From contig BTUW01000002.1 of the NCBI GenBank assembly GCA_045863055.1, positions 62,001 through 126,000 of the forward strand: DNA of 64,000 nt. Direction: 5' to 3'. Below are positions 36,110 through 44,854 of the stretch, piece after piece. Under the pieces are notes generated by a model. The model searched no databases, had not been told where the DNA came from, and saw only the letters and a program-made list of their open reading frames with translations. A program made the position numbers and the translations under genes. This stretch comes from UTCHB3 sp008363265 (GTDB lineage Bacteria; Bacteroidota; Ignavibacteria; Ignavibacteriales; Ignavibacteriaceae). Numbering within the stretch: position 1 is the first letter of the stretch; each line of letters opens with the position of its first letter.

Positions 36110-36290
36110 CATTGTACAAAGTACACATTTTTGGACAGGTGTATATGACAGTATCCACCTGATTAAACTTTTTGACAATGAGAAGCGTCTAAATTAAATA
36201 AAAGGCGACAATTCGAGAATTTTATACATTTGGCACAGTAGTTGTATTGATACTTGTAGATGAGTGAATACAATCAGAAAGAGTTTTAGA

Positions 36291-36668
36291 ATGAAAAGAT
36301 TTTTGACAATTATGATTTTAGCGGTTACGATGGCTGTTGTGGCCCTCCCCGCGATGATACCTTCAAGCAAGGCGATTGTACAGAAGGGACCGGGTGAAAA
36401 TCCACGTTCGTTCGTTCTCGAACAGAACTACCCTAACCCGTTTAACCCTGAAACGAACATCAGATACCAGCTCCCGAATTCCGGACAGGTTCGACTCTCC
36501 GTCTACAACCTCCTCGGAGTTGAAGTGGCCGTACTGGTTGATGAGTTCCAGTCAGCTGGTACCTACAACATCAGGTTCAATGCAACTGCACTTCAGTCGG
36601 GTGTTTATCTTTACAAGATCAAAATGGGCAACACCACTCTTACAAGAAAGATGACTTACCTGAAGTAA
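36291..36668 (+). CDS. Secreted protein consisting almost only of a T9SS sorting domain
   Basis: 125 residues from ATG 36291. A signal peptide (MKRFLTIMILAVTMAVVALPAMIPSSKA) is followed by a 10-20 residue linker and then directly by a complete type A T9SS sorting domain (about 40-125; FVLEQNYPNPFNPETNIRYQLPNSGQVRLSVYNLLGVEVAVLVDEFQSAGTYNIRFNATALQSGVYLYKIKMGNTTLTRKMTYLK). Normally this domain is the tail of a large cargo protein. Here no passenger is left, so either it is a remnant of a larger gene or a decoy, filler or regulator of the secretion machine. An upstream GTG at 36264 adds nine residues but spoils the signal peptide. An intrinsic terminator follows. Confidence 0.88.
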   Translation: MKRFLTIMILAVTMAVVALPAMIPSSKAIVQKGPGENPRSFVLEQNYPNPFNPETNIRYQLPNSGQVRLSVYNLLGVEVAVLVDEFQSAGTYNIRFNATALQSGVYLYKIKMGNTTLTRKMTYLK

Positions 36669-36692
36669 CAGGTCCCCTCATCCAAAGTTTTT

Positions 36693-36725
36693 AAGGCTGT
36701 CTCGCAAGGGCAGCCTTTTTTTTAC
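36693..36725 (+). terminator. Intrinsic terminator of the small T9SS-domain gene
   Basis: Stem AAGGCTG (36693-36699) / CAGCCTT (36711-36717) with an 11-base loop, followed by a run of T to about 36723. Confidence 0.9.
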
Positions 36726-36883
36726 AAAGATGTAAAAGACAGGAAAAGATACTCCACGCTATAAACCAATCCTCCGCGGCAGACCCCACACTCTACACTA
36801 ACCAAAACTGAATCCCCATCTCTTTGATATCATATCAGTAATCGGTAATTTTACATTACCATTATCCCACAATAGGTTACGGA

Positions 36884-39082
36884 ATGAGATCAAAGCTCTT
36901 ATTAATAATATTCACCGTTTTTTCGATGGCTGCATTGCCACAGAACTTCACCGGGAAGAAATTCGCGCTCGATCCGGGACACGGAAGTCCAAGAGCGGCA
37001 ACATGCGAACCCGAGACTAAACGGTTTGAAACTTACGTTAATCACATCGTTATGCCCTACCTGAAAGAACTCTTGCAGCGGGACGGGGCAACAGTGTTTT
37101 CTACCCGCGGTGACTACGACTCCCTCGGTGCCTGCATGACCCTCAGTGAGAGGGAGGCGGTGGCCAATAACAACAACGTCGATTTTTTCCAGTCGATCCA
37201 TCACAACGCGTTCAACGGGGCGAGCAATTATTCACTCGTCCTCTTCGAGCAGTTAAACAACACAGTTTGTCCGAACGGCAACCCGCAATGGCCCAACACG
37301 GCCGACAGCATGTCGTTCATCATGGCAGCTGAACTCTACGCAGGTCTCTACACCACAACAGGTTACGGACGTGGTGACTACTGCTTCCTCGGATACAACC
37401 TCGGTGTACTGAACGATCTGGCAATGCCCGGCGTACTGAGCGAAGGTTCTTTTTTCGATAACCTTCCTGAAGCAGCGCGCCTTGCAAACCTCGCTTACCT
37501 AAGAACCGAGGCAGAGGCACTCTATCTATCTTACCTGAAGTTTTTCAAGAAACCCCTCCCCTCCCACGGTTCGCTGGTAGGTATAGTTACCAATCTTGGA
37601 ACGGGAAGCCCCGTGCGGGGTGTGAGGGTTGTTCTTCCATCAGTGAATAAATCATACACTGTTGACTCGCTTGGTAACGGATTCTACAGAATCGACTCAC
37701 TGGCGCCGGGCACTTACCCGGTATCGGTGATCTCAAGTATCGACACTGTTAATACCTCTGTAACAATCGAAGCGGGAAGGATCAACAAGAAGAACCTCCT
37801 TAGCGGTTCGGCCGATGCTCCCCCGCAACTGAAGCTTCTTTCAGTAACAGGTTCTGAAGGAGCTCTCAATCTGCGTTGGGAACAGCCGGCAGGCCTCCTC
37901 GATTCAGTGATGATATACCTCTCCGAGAATGGCTCAGTACCGACCGGAGAACCGTTCAAGATCATCCCGGCCTCGACCACAACCCATACACTTTCCGGTC
38001 TGACCCCGAACCAGAGTTTCTATGTAGGTATCAAAGGTAAAAACCTTTTCGGCACCAGCCCGGTGATATCGAAGATGTACGGCGCGCAGACAACTGCCAC
38101 CGGTGATGCTGTACTTTTGGTCGACGGCTTCAACCGCTACGGCGGATCAGGAAGCTGGCAGCAGCCATGGCACAACTTCACTTCTTACTATGGTGAAGCC
38201 CTTTCAGGAATCGGCAGAAGATTCTCTACAGTTTCCAATATGGCGATCACAAGTTCGACCCAGATAAAATCATTTAAATATCTCTTCTGGCTTTTAGGTG
38301 ATGAATCCACCGTAGATGAGACTTTCACCACAACAGAACAGACCATGGTTAAGGATTATCTCGTTAATGGCGGAAAACTCTTCGTCACCGGTTCGGAAGT
38401 GGCATGGGACCTCGACAATCGCGGCACAACAACCGACAAGGAATTTATCAACCAATTCCTTAAAGCGACTTACGTGGCAGATAACCCGACTCCCAACACC
38501 CCCTCGGCATCAGGAGTGCCCGGAACGATTTTCGATGGTGTATCCGCAACTTTTGGAGTAACTTACCCTGAAGACTGGCCCGATGTAATAAGCGCGGCTA
38601 ACGGCAGTATTCCCGTGATGCGCTACAACGCCACACAGAACGCCGGAGTTGCATTCGAAGGGACATTCCCCGGCGGAACAAACCCGGGTAAACTGGTATT
38701 CATCGCCTTTACGGTCGAGACAATAGGAGACGCGGCCAAGAGGAAAGAGATAGTTGAGAAGATAATGAACTTCTTCACCGGCACCACATCAGTTGATGAT
38801 CTCGCGGATGGGATCGTCCCTGCCGACTTCTCAATGAGTGTATACCCGAATCCGTTCAATCCATCAACAAATCTGAGCATCAACCTCCCATCCGAGGGAG
38901 TCTACACTATAAGACTTTATGACATCCTCGGTCGCGAACTTCAGGTGATCAATGATGGATTCATGGAGCGTGGCCCGCACAAATTCAGAATTGATATGGA
39001 TGCATTCCCATCAGGCACATATTTCATTCACGCCTCAGGAGCGGGAATGAACAATGTTCAGAAATTAATGTTGCTCAAGTAA
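36884..39082 (+). CDS. T9SS-exported N-acetylmuramoyl-L-alanine amidase
   Basis: 732 residues. The signal peptide is followed by an amidase_3 catalytic domain (about 23-220) with zinc ligands His33 (LDPGHGS), Glu49 and His106 (QSIHHNAF) and the catalytic Glu187 (GVLSEGSFFDN). Next come a carboxypeptidase regulatory-like beta domain (about 228-305), a fibronectin type III-like repeat (about 312-400), a domain of unknown function (about 405-640; AVLLVDGFNRYGGSGSWQQPWHNFTSYYGEAL), and a C-terminal T9SS sorting domain (VYPNPFNPSTNLSINLP). It cuts the bond between MurNAc and the stem peptide, but export to the cell surface suggests it attacks peptidoglycan of other cells or debris rather than its own wall. 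A beta-propeller gene follows after 14 bases. Confidence 0.93.
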   Translation: MRSKLLLIIFTVFSMAALPQNFTGKKFALDPGHGSPRAATCEPETKRFETYVNHIVMPYLKELLQRDGATVFSTRGDYDSLGACMTLSEREAVANNNNVDFFQSIHHNAFNGASNYSLVLFEQLNNTVCPNGNPQWPNTADSMSFIMAAELYAGLYTTTGYGRGDYCFLGYNLGVLNDLAMPGVLSEGSFFDNLPEAARLANLAYLRTEAEALYLSYLKFFKKPLPSHGSLVGIVTNLGTGSPVRGVRVVLPSVNKSYTVDSLGNGFYRIDSLAPGTYPVSVISSIDTVNTSVTIEAGRINKKNLLSGSADAPPQLKLLSVTGSEGALNLRWEQPAGLLDSVMIYLSENGSVPTGEPFKIIPASTTTHTLSGLTPNQSFYVGIKGKNLFGTSPVISKMYGAQTTATGDAVLLVDGFNRYGGSGSWQQPWHNFTSYYGEALSGIGRRFSTVSNMAITSSTQIKSFKYLFWLLGDESTVDETFTTTEQTMVKDYLVNGGKLFVTGSEVAWDLDNRGTTTDKEFINQFLKATYVADNPTPNTPSASGVPGTIFDGVSATFGVTYPEDWPDVISAANGSIPVMRYNATQNAGVAFEGTFPGGTNPGKLVFIAFTVETIGDAAKRKEIVEKIMNFFTGTTSVDDLADGIVPADFSMSVYPNPFNPSTNLSINLPSEGVYTIRLYDILGRELQVINDGFMERGPHKFRIDMDAFPSGTYFIHASGAGMNNVQKLMLLK

Positions 39083-39096
39083 TCACGGAAATTGAA

Positions 39097-40026
39097 ATGA
39101 AAAAATTCTTGTTTATTACACTTCTTTCTGCATCGCTCCTTCTCGGTCAGGGTATATCAGTTACTTCTGCCCCGGTTCCGCTTGGAGACGGTGATGAAAG
39201 ATACGCGTTCGGAAAGTTCTCACCTGATGGCAGGTTCGCACTTCTCTCCCACAAAGGTTACGCGAAGATCGAACTGGTTGAAATGGCAACCTCAAAGAGA
39301 TCGGTAATTATTTCAGATGCTCCGGGTGCCGGATGGGGTATGAGATGGAACAGAAACAGTGACCGGTTCATTTTCAAGGTTAACTCTCCGGCCGGGGAAG
39401 GAGCCAAGTCTGTTTCCCTCTACGAGTATGTAGACGGCACCGGCCTGACAAAAGTAGCTGATCTGGATCCGGCGGCAAATAATCTCGCGTTCTATTCCCT
39501 TTCCGGGAACGGAATAACCACCGAAGGTGCGGATGGAAGACCCGTGACCTTGAGGAACAGTGAAACTGCCGGGGATGTGAACTATTACATCAGCAACGGC
39601 AAACTGAAGATCATCGATCCACAGGGAAAACTTGCTCCCGGTTTGCCTCAAACGATCGAACTGAAGGAGAAGGTTCTCTTCGCCGAGTGGTCGCCATCAG
39701 GAAAGCGATTGGCGCTTCACTCCGCCGGAAGCGGTGTTTCAGTTTTCGATCTTGAAAAAGGCACTGAACAGAACTTCCCCGGAACTGAATATCCTTCATG
39801 GATAAACGACGACTATCTGACTTTCATGGCAACCGAAGACGATGGCTACACTCTGATCAACAGCGAGATCATGGTCGCAAAGTATGACGGTTCAGAGTCA
39901 GAGATCATCACCCGTAATTTCTCCCTTCCGGCAATGTGGCCTTCGGCGGCTCCCGATGGAACTCTGATGTTCACAGGCTCTGATAACCGGATATATGTCA
40001 CGAAAATCGTTTTTCTGAACAATTAA
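39097..40026 (+). CDS. Secreted TolB-like beta-propeller protein
   Basis: 309 residues with a signal peptide (MKKFLFITLLSASLLLGQ). Repeated 'FSPDGR..L', 'W....DRFIF', 'EWSPSGKRLALHS', 'WINDDYLTFMATEDDGY' and 'MWPSAAPDGTLMFTGSDNRIYV' blades mark a WD40/TolB-type propeller with about six blades. No catalytic residues or sorting domain are visible. It lies 14 bases after the amidase gene, so it probably acts with it as a periplasmic partner; that is inference. Confidence 0.88.
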   Translation: MKKFLFITLLSASLLLGQGISVTSAPVPLGDGDERYAFGKFSPDGRFALLSHKGYAKIELVEMATSKRSVIISDAPGAGWGMRWNRNSDRFIFKVNSPAGEGAKSVSLYEYVDGTGLTKVADLDPAANNLAFYSLSGNGITTEGADGRPVTLRNSETAGDVNYYISNGKLKIIDPQGKLAPGLPQTIELKEKVLFAEWSPSGKRLALHSAGSGVSVFDLEKGTEQNFPGTEYPSWINDDYLTFMATEDDGYTLINSEIMVAKYDGSESEIITRNFSLPAMWPSAAPDGTLMFTGSDNRIYVTKIVFLNN

Positions 40027-40100
40027 TGAACGGTTTTTCGTAATTTTACATTATATATTTTTGGTAAACATTTCAACTAATCACGAGGCAAAAGAGGTTA

Positions 40101-41930
40101 ATGGGACCAAGGAGAAATTTCAAGACAATCCCTGAGTTGTTCAGGATCCTGGTTGATGAATATGGCAAGGATCAATCGAAAGCCATGCTCAGCTACAAGG
40201 TGGACAAAGAGTACGTCAACATAACCTATCAGCAGTTCAAGACCGATGTCGAACTCACTGCTCACGGGCTGCTCTCGCTCGGGATAAAACCCGGCGATAA
40301 AGTTATCCTTCTGGCCGAAAACCGCCCGGAGTGGATGATGTTCGATTTCGCGATCCTTGGAATTGGTGCCGTTGACGTTCCTCTATATCCGTCCCTGACA
40401 CCGGCCGACATCAAATTCATCATCAACAATTCAGAGTCAAAGGCTGTAGTGGTTTCGAACAAACTCCTGCTTTCCAAATTCCTGAAGGTGAAGGATGAAT
40501 GCCCCGGAGTTGAAAGTATCATCGTGATGAACGAAAAGGATGCCGACAATTCAGTTTCAGGTCTCTATTCCCTCTCCCGTCTGAAACAGATGGGAGAAGA
40601 ACACAGAAAGTTCAACCCCGGACAATTCGCGGAACTGAACGAAACGGTGAAAGAGTACGACATCTGTACAATCATCTACACATCGGGAACAACAGGCGAG
40701 CCAAAAGGTGTGCTTCTGACGCATCACAACATCGTCTCCAACGTCCTTGCGGCTTTGGAGTCGATCCATGTAACACACAATGAGGTTTTTCTCTCCTTCC
40801 TCCCTCTTTGCCATATTTTTGAAAGAATGGCAGGATTCTATCTGGCCCTGGCCTCGGGAAGTCATGTCGCGTTTGCCGTTAGTATCGAAACCGTCCCTCA
40901 GAACATGGTTGATGTCAAGCCGACATTAATGACCGCCGTTCCCCGTCTCTTCGAGAGGTTCCATGCCAGAGTAATTAAGACCGTTGAAGCGGGTCCCGAG
41001 AAGAAACAGAAGATATTCCACTGGGGTGTTGAGATAGGAAAACAGTATGCTGCAGCCAGGAAAAAAGGCAGGGTTCCATTTGCACTGGCGGCCAAATTCA
41101 AAGTCGCCGATACACTTGTACTTAAAAAGATCCGCGAAAGAACCGGCGGCAGACTGAAGTTCTTTGTCTCAGGCGGAGCGGCACTTCCCAAGCATCTTGG
41201 TGAGTTCTTCGAAGCTCTTGGTATCCTGATCCTCGAAGGTTACGGACTTACTGAATCATCCCCCGTTATCGCGGTTAACCGAGAGGAGGCCTATAAGTTC
41301 GGCGCGGTCGGAAAGATAATTCCCGGGGTTCAGGTGAAGATCGCCAAGGAACATCCCGATGACCACGACGGCGAGATCCTCGCCAAGGGTCCGAACATCA
41401 TGCAGGGATACTACAAACTTCCGGAAGAAACCGCCCTTACCGTGAAGGACGGCTGGCTCCACACCGGTGATATTGGATATATCGATGAAGACGGCTTCCT
41501 CTTTATCACTGACAGGAAGAAGAACCTGTTCAAGACCTCGGGCGGCAAGTATGTGGCCCCGACCCCGATCGAAAATCTCTTCCTTTCGAATAAATACATT
41601 GAGCAGTTTGTACTGATCGGGGACAAGCGTACTTTTCTTAGCGCGCTGATCGTACCCGATTTCGATAACCTGAAAGACTTCGCGAAGACTAACAACGTTG
41701 AATTCGTGGACAACGCCGACCTTGTGAAGAAAAAAGAAGTTATTCAACTCTTCGAGAAAGAGATCGTGCTTATTCAGAAACCTCTTGCCAACTACGAAAA
41801 GGTGCGCAAGTTCGCTCTTATGGAAAGGGCTTTTACCATCGAAGACGGTGAAATGACCCCTTCAATGAAGATAAAACGTAAAGTTGTTGAGAAAAAGTAC
41901 TCCGATGAGATTGAGAGGATGTACGCTTAA
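40101..41930 (+). CDS. Long-chain fatty acyl-CoA synthetase (AMP-forming)
   Basis: 609 residues, ANL superfamily. The P-loop-like A3 motif is YTSGTTGEPKGVLLTHHN, A5 is GYGLTESSPVIAVN, and A7/A8 are WLHTGDIGYIDEDGFLFITDRKKNLFKTSGGKYVAPTPIEN, with the catalytic Lys lying in the C-terminal MTPSMKIKRKVVEKKY segment. It activates fatty acids to acyl-CoA via an acyl-adenylate at the inner face of the membrane. A TATTTTTG box at 40056-40063 could be its -7 element. Tandem heptamers begin directly after its stop codon. Confidence 0.94.
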   Translation: MGPRRNFKTIPELFRILVDEYGKDQSKAMLSYKVDKEYVNITYQQFKTDVELTAHGLLSLGIKPGDKVILLAENRPEWMMFDFAILGIGAVDVPLYPSLTPADIKFIINNSESKAVVVSNKLLLSKFLKVKDECPGVESIIVMNEKDADNSVSGLYSLSRLKQMGEEHRKFNPGQFAELNETVKEYDICTIIYTSGTTGEPKGVLLTHHNIVSNVLAALESIHVTHNEVFLSFLPLCHIFERMAGFYLALASGSHVAFAVSIETVPQNMVDVKPTLMTAVPRLFERFHARVIKTVEAGPEKKQKIFHWGVEIGKQYAAARKKGRVPFALAAKFKVADTLVLKKIRERTGGRLKFFVSGGAALPKHLGEFFEALGILILEGYGLTESSPVIAVNREEAYKFGAVGKIIPGVQVKIAKEHPDDHDGEILAKGPNIMQGYYKLPEETALTVKDGWLHTGDIGYIDEDGFLFITDRKKNLFKTSGGKYVAPTPIENLFLSNKYIEQFVLIGDKRTFLSALIVPDFDNLKDFAKTNNVEFVDNADLVKKKEVIQLFEKEIVLIQKPLANYEKVRKFALMERAFTIEDGEMTPSMKIKRKVVEKKYSDEIERMYA

Positions 41931-41966
41931 TAGTGATTAGTGATCAGTGATCAGTGATTAGTTGAT
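41931..41966. repeat. Heptamer tandem repeat (YAGTGAT) after the acyl-CoA ligase stop
   Basis: TAGTGAT, TAGTGAT, CAGTGAT, CAGTGAT at 41931-41958, then a degenerate octamer TAGTTGAT. It begins at the base right after the TAA stop codon. Confidence 0.8.
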
Positions 41967-41997
41967 CACTATCCGATTTTAAAAACGGAAATAGTAT

Positions 41998-44304
41998 ATG
42001 AAGTTACTTTATTCTGGCTTACTGCTTTCGTTACTTTTTTTGAAAAGCGCTGCCCCACAGGGTGGCGCTTTTTGGCAAAGATCCGGGGTGGATATTTTCC
42101 CCCACATTTCATATTTCGATCAGTATGTGAACTACCGTCACTCCCCTGAACGGTGGGGTGGGTCTTTCACGTTGGATGATGTGCTCTCGGGTGTGAAGGA
42201 TCATTTCCGTATGCTTAAGGAGGCCGGTTTCACACACACTGTTTCCTCGGCGGATGAATATTCGACCGACCCAAGCATCAATCCCGGACTGAAAATTTTC
42301 GACCGCCACATCGACTGGTCCGCATGGGACCCGATGGAAGGGAGCAACCATCCCGGTAAGTATCTCACAGCTCAGGCTCAGGATGGAAACCTGTACCCGT
42401 TCAAGGTCGCCGGCAACTTACCGGCTGACCTGGGTCCGGATGGAAATTTTGGATTTGGGAATGCCACTCACAGGTCGGTATGGGTAAATAATCCCAGTCA
42501 GTACCTCACCCCGAAATGGGTAACATTACCTCTCACAGGATCTGACAAGAAAATAAATGGCGAATTGGTTAGAGCCGCCGAACCGGGAGACCCGTCAGGT
42601 TGGCTTCTTCACGCGAAGATCAACAGAATGCTCTTCACCTCGTATGAACCACTGGTGTTCTTTCTTGAAGCCGCCGGGATCAGGACTTCTCTTCCCGATA
42701 CAACCACCCTGCTTACGGTGGTAATACGATCTTCAACGGAAAATGAAGTGCGGCTGTCTGACGGATCTGTAACTTACCGTCCAATAACAGATGTAAGCTT
42801 TACTGTCCGCGCCGGAGATATCAAAGGAACCGGTTTTAAAAACCTCAAGTTTGAAGATATCGCTCTCGATTTTTCAAGGGCTCGCATACAGGAGAACCAG
42901 ATCGAGGTGGGTATATATTACCATGGAAAGGCCCCTGTGGCGATCCGTTCATTTTATTTTGCGGGAAAGAACTGGCTTGAACTCACGGGAAATAAAGCAA
43001 CCCAAATAGAGCTGATCCGGACAATAACCGCCAAGCTCGAAAAATACAAGGATCATCCCCTCTTCGAAGCGTTCTACTGCGATGAGCCGTATCTGCTCTC
43101 AGCCGCCACACGCAAACTTTATACTGAGATCATCAGATCAATTAAGCCAAAAGCTCCCAACCGCTCACCTGAACTTAGCGCCGTAACAGGTGGATTCTGG
43201 TTATGGCATCTTATGTTCGACCGGAAGTATTCTTCGGTAAAGGAGAACTCAAAAGAATTTTACAGGAACTTCCTCCTCTTCGACTACTACCCGTTGAAAT
43301 GGACGGTTAAACGGGGATGGCAGGATCAGAGCGATCTTCAGCGCGCCCTGAACAACATGATCGAATTCAAAGGTGAGAGGCTCCTCCCGTTCGACGGTAA
43401 AGAGGATCAGTACCAGTTCATTGGCTACCTTCAGACCATCATGGCCGCGCAGAACATGACTCCCGCTGACATCACCGATGATATCCCGCTCTTTCAGACC
43501 ATACAGGTGTCGGGAGCCCGGCAGATCAAGAGAACGGGAAATACTTATACCTACAACGAGAACCCGATGAATTTCCGGGTTCCGACGCGTCACGAGATAT
43601 TCGCAATGTGCAATCTGGCTCTGGCATACGGCGCAAAAGGATTGATGTATTATATGGTCCCAACCAGAATTGATCCCATCCCCACGGCGGGTGAAACGGG
43701 CTACAACTTTGCCACATACGGTATTTTCGATGATGCTTCAAACATCTATGATGAAAACGACCCTAAAGTCTCGCGGCAGCGCGCTGGTGCCCCGCAAGTA
43801 CCGAACAGGAGATACTACGCGATTCAGGAGTATATCCACGATCTCGAAAAATTTGATAAAAAGATACTCAAGCTTCACTGGGTTAACGCCTACTCCGCTG
43901 ACCGGGCTTCGCACCGCGTAAGTGACAGGGATCTGTGGATCAGGAGCGTGAGCACGACCGACGGAGACGGGATCGCTGACGCCGTTCCGTACGTTGAAGT
44001 GGGTCTGTTCCAGCAGCTCAATGCTTCAAGAGACGGCATTGCACCAGATTCCGTCTGGCTTTTTGTCGTTAACAGGTTGTGCGATCTCAGCGGTGAAAAT
44101 TCATCGGAGGGAAACAGGACGGTCACGATCTCACTCAATAACGGTTTCGCGGGCGGATTCGACAAGTATGACTTGATCGACCACACTTCCGGAACCGGAC
44201 AGCTGATCAGCTCCAATAATGGTGATAATAAAAACGATCCCTTCCGGTTCAGCATCGACATCAACTCAGGCAGGGCCGCACTTATTCTGCTGAAAAGAAA
44301 GTAA
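41998..44304 (+). CDS. Large secreted protein, glycoside hydrolase-like, function unknown
   Basis: 768 residues with a signal peptide (MKLLYSGLLLSLLFLKSAAPQ). The segments VKDHFRMLKEAGFTHTVSSADEYS, KYKDHPLFEAFYCDEPYLLSAATRKLYTEIIRSIKPKAPN, NFLLFDYYPLKW and IFAMCNLALAYGAKGLMYYMVP follow the order and style of a TIM-barrel glycoside hydrolase, with acidic candidates at the 'YCDEP' position. A jelly-roll-like insert lies at about 150-330, and the end (WLFVVNRLCDLSGE...VTISLNNGF...DLIDHTSGTG...RAALILLKRK) resembles the beta-sandwich tail of such enzymes. I cannot name a family, and there is no T9SS domain, so it is probably periplasmic. It precedes the cupin gene by 7 bases. Confidence 0.85.
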   Translation: MKLLYSGLLLSLLFLKSAAPQGGAFWQRSGVDIFPHISYFDQYVNYRHSPERWGGSFTLDDVLSGVKDHFRMLKEAGFTHTVSSADEYSTDPSINPGLKIFDRHIDWSAWDPMEGSNHPGKYLTAQAQDGNLYPFKVAGNLPADLGPDGNFGFGNATHRSVWVNNPSQYLTPKWVTLPLTGSDKKINGELVRAAEPGDPSGWLLHAKINRMLFTSYEPLVFFLEAAGIRTSLPDTTTLLTVVIRSSTENEVRLSDGSVTYRPITDVSFTVRAGDIKGTGFKNLKFEDIALDFSRARIQENQIEVGIYYHGKAPVAIRSFYFAGKNWLELTGNKATQIELIRTITAKLEKYKDHPLFEAFYCDEPYLLSAATRKLYTEIIRSIKPKAPNRSPELSAVTGGFWLWHLMFDRKYSSVKENSKEFYRNFLLFDYYPLKWTVKRGWQDQSDLQRALNNMIEFKGERLLPFDGKEDQYQFIGYLQTIMAAQNMTPADITDDIPLFQTIQVSGARQIKRTGNTYTYNENPMNFRVPTRHEIFAMCNLALAYGAKGLMYYMVPTRIDPIPTAGETGYNFATYGIFDDASNIYDENDPKVSRQRAGAPQVPNRRYYAIQEYIHDLEKFDKKILKLHWVNAYSADRASHRVSDRDLWIRSVSTTDGDGIADAVPYVEVGLFQQLNASRDGIAPDSVWLFVVNRLCDLSGENSSEGNRTVTISLNNGFAGGFDKYDLIDHTSGTGQLISSNNGDNKNDPFRFSIDINSGRAALILLKRK

Positions 44305-44311
44305 AACTCCA

Positions 44312-44803
44312 ATGACAAGAAAAGATTACTGGATAACGAAACTCAACCTCCTTCCCCATCCGGAAGGCGGTTTTTACCGTGAATCATACAGATCAACTGA
44401 TTCAATTGAAGAAACAGCACTTCCCGCCCGCTATAAAGGTCCCAGGGCGTTAGGCACTCACATCTACTTCATGCTTGTAAAGGGAAATTTCTCCGCGTTT
44501 CACAAGGTTGCTTCCGATGAAACATGGCATTTCTACGACGGCTCCCCGGTACTTCTCCATCTGTTGAAAAAGAAGGAAGGGGTTGTCACCGTTGAACTCG
44601 GTATCGAAGGTGATTCGGAGCCGCAGTTCACTGTGCCGGCAGATACGTGGATGGCAGCTGAAGTGAAAGATGAAGGTGATTTCTCGCTTGTGGGATGTTC
44701 GGTTGCTCCCGGATTTGATTTCAGTGATTTTACGATGGCCGTACGGGATACCCTCTATAGTGAATTCCCCCTCGAAATAGTGAAAAGGCTCTGCAGGGAA
44801 TAA
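44312..44803 (+). CDS. DUF985/cupin_5-family protein
   Basis: 163 residues with the family signature LLPHPEGGFYRESYRS, then IYFMLVKGNFSAFHKVASDETWHFYDGSPVLLHLL and SLVGCSVAPGFDFSDF. It has a single cupin barrel with His/Glu residues in the place of metal or sugar ligands. Members have been linked to sugar epimerase-like folds, but the reaction is not established. It is probably cotranscribed with the large secreted protein before it. Confidence 0.9.
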   Translation: MTRKDYWITKLNLLPHPEGGFYRESYRSTDSIEETALPARYKGPRALGTHIYFMLVKGNFSAFHKVASDETWHFYDGSPVLLHLLKKKEGVVTVELGIEGDSEPQFTVPADTWMAAEVKDEGDFSLVGCSVAPGFDFSDFTMAVRDTLYSEFPLEIVKRLCRE

Positions 44804-44832
44804 AAAAAGCCGTCCGCGAAATGGGACGGCTT
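44802..44832 (-). terminator. Intrinsic terminator of the bshB1 run
   Basis: Minus-strand stem GCCGTCC/GGACGGC with a short loop, followed by seven T. It also forms a hairpin on the plus strand after the cupin gene but has only a short T-run there. Confidence 0.85.
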
Positions 44833-44854
44833 CCGTAATAATTGGCCTTCTTTT

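Larger units (their letters stand above)
35789..36290. other. Divergent intergenic region with repeats and promoters
   Basis: About 500 bases with no gene. 35829-36005 is a tandem repeat (listed separately). 36102-36109 is a TATATTTG box, and the interrupted palindrome TGTAC-AAA-GTACA lies just after it at 36113-36125. Nothing else was recognised. Confidence 0.6.

Noticed and set aside
36845..40053. Shared 14-mer GTAATTTTACATTA upstream of the amidase and acyl-CoA ligase genes
   Set aside because: An AT-rich 14-mer is expected to recur by chance in 64 kb, and its distance to the start codons differs (26 and 48 bases).
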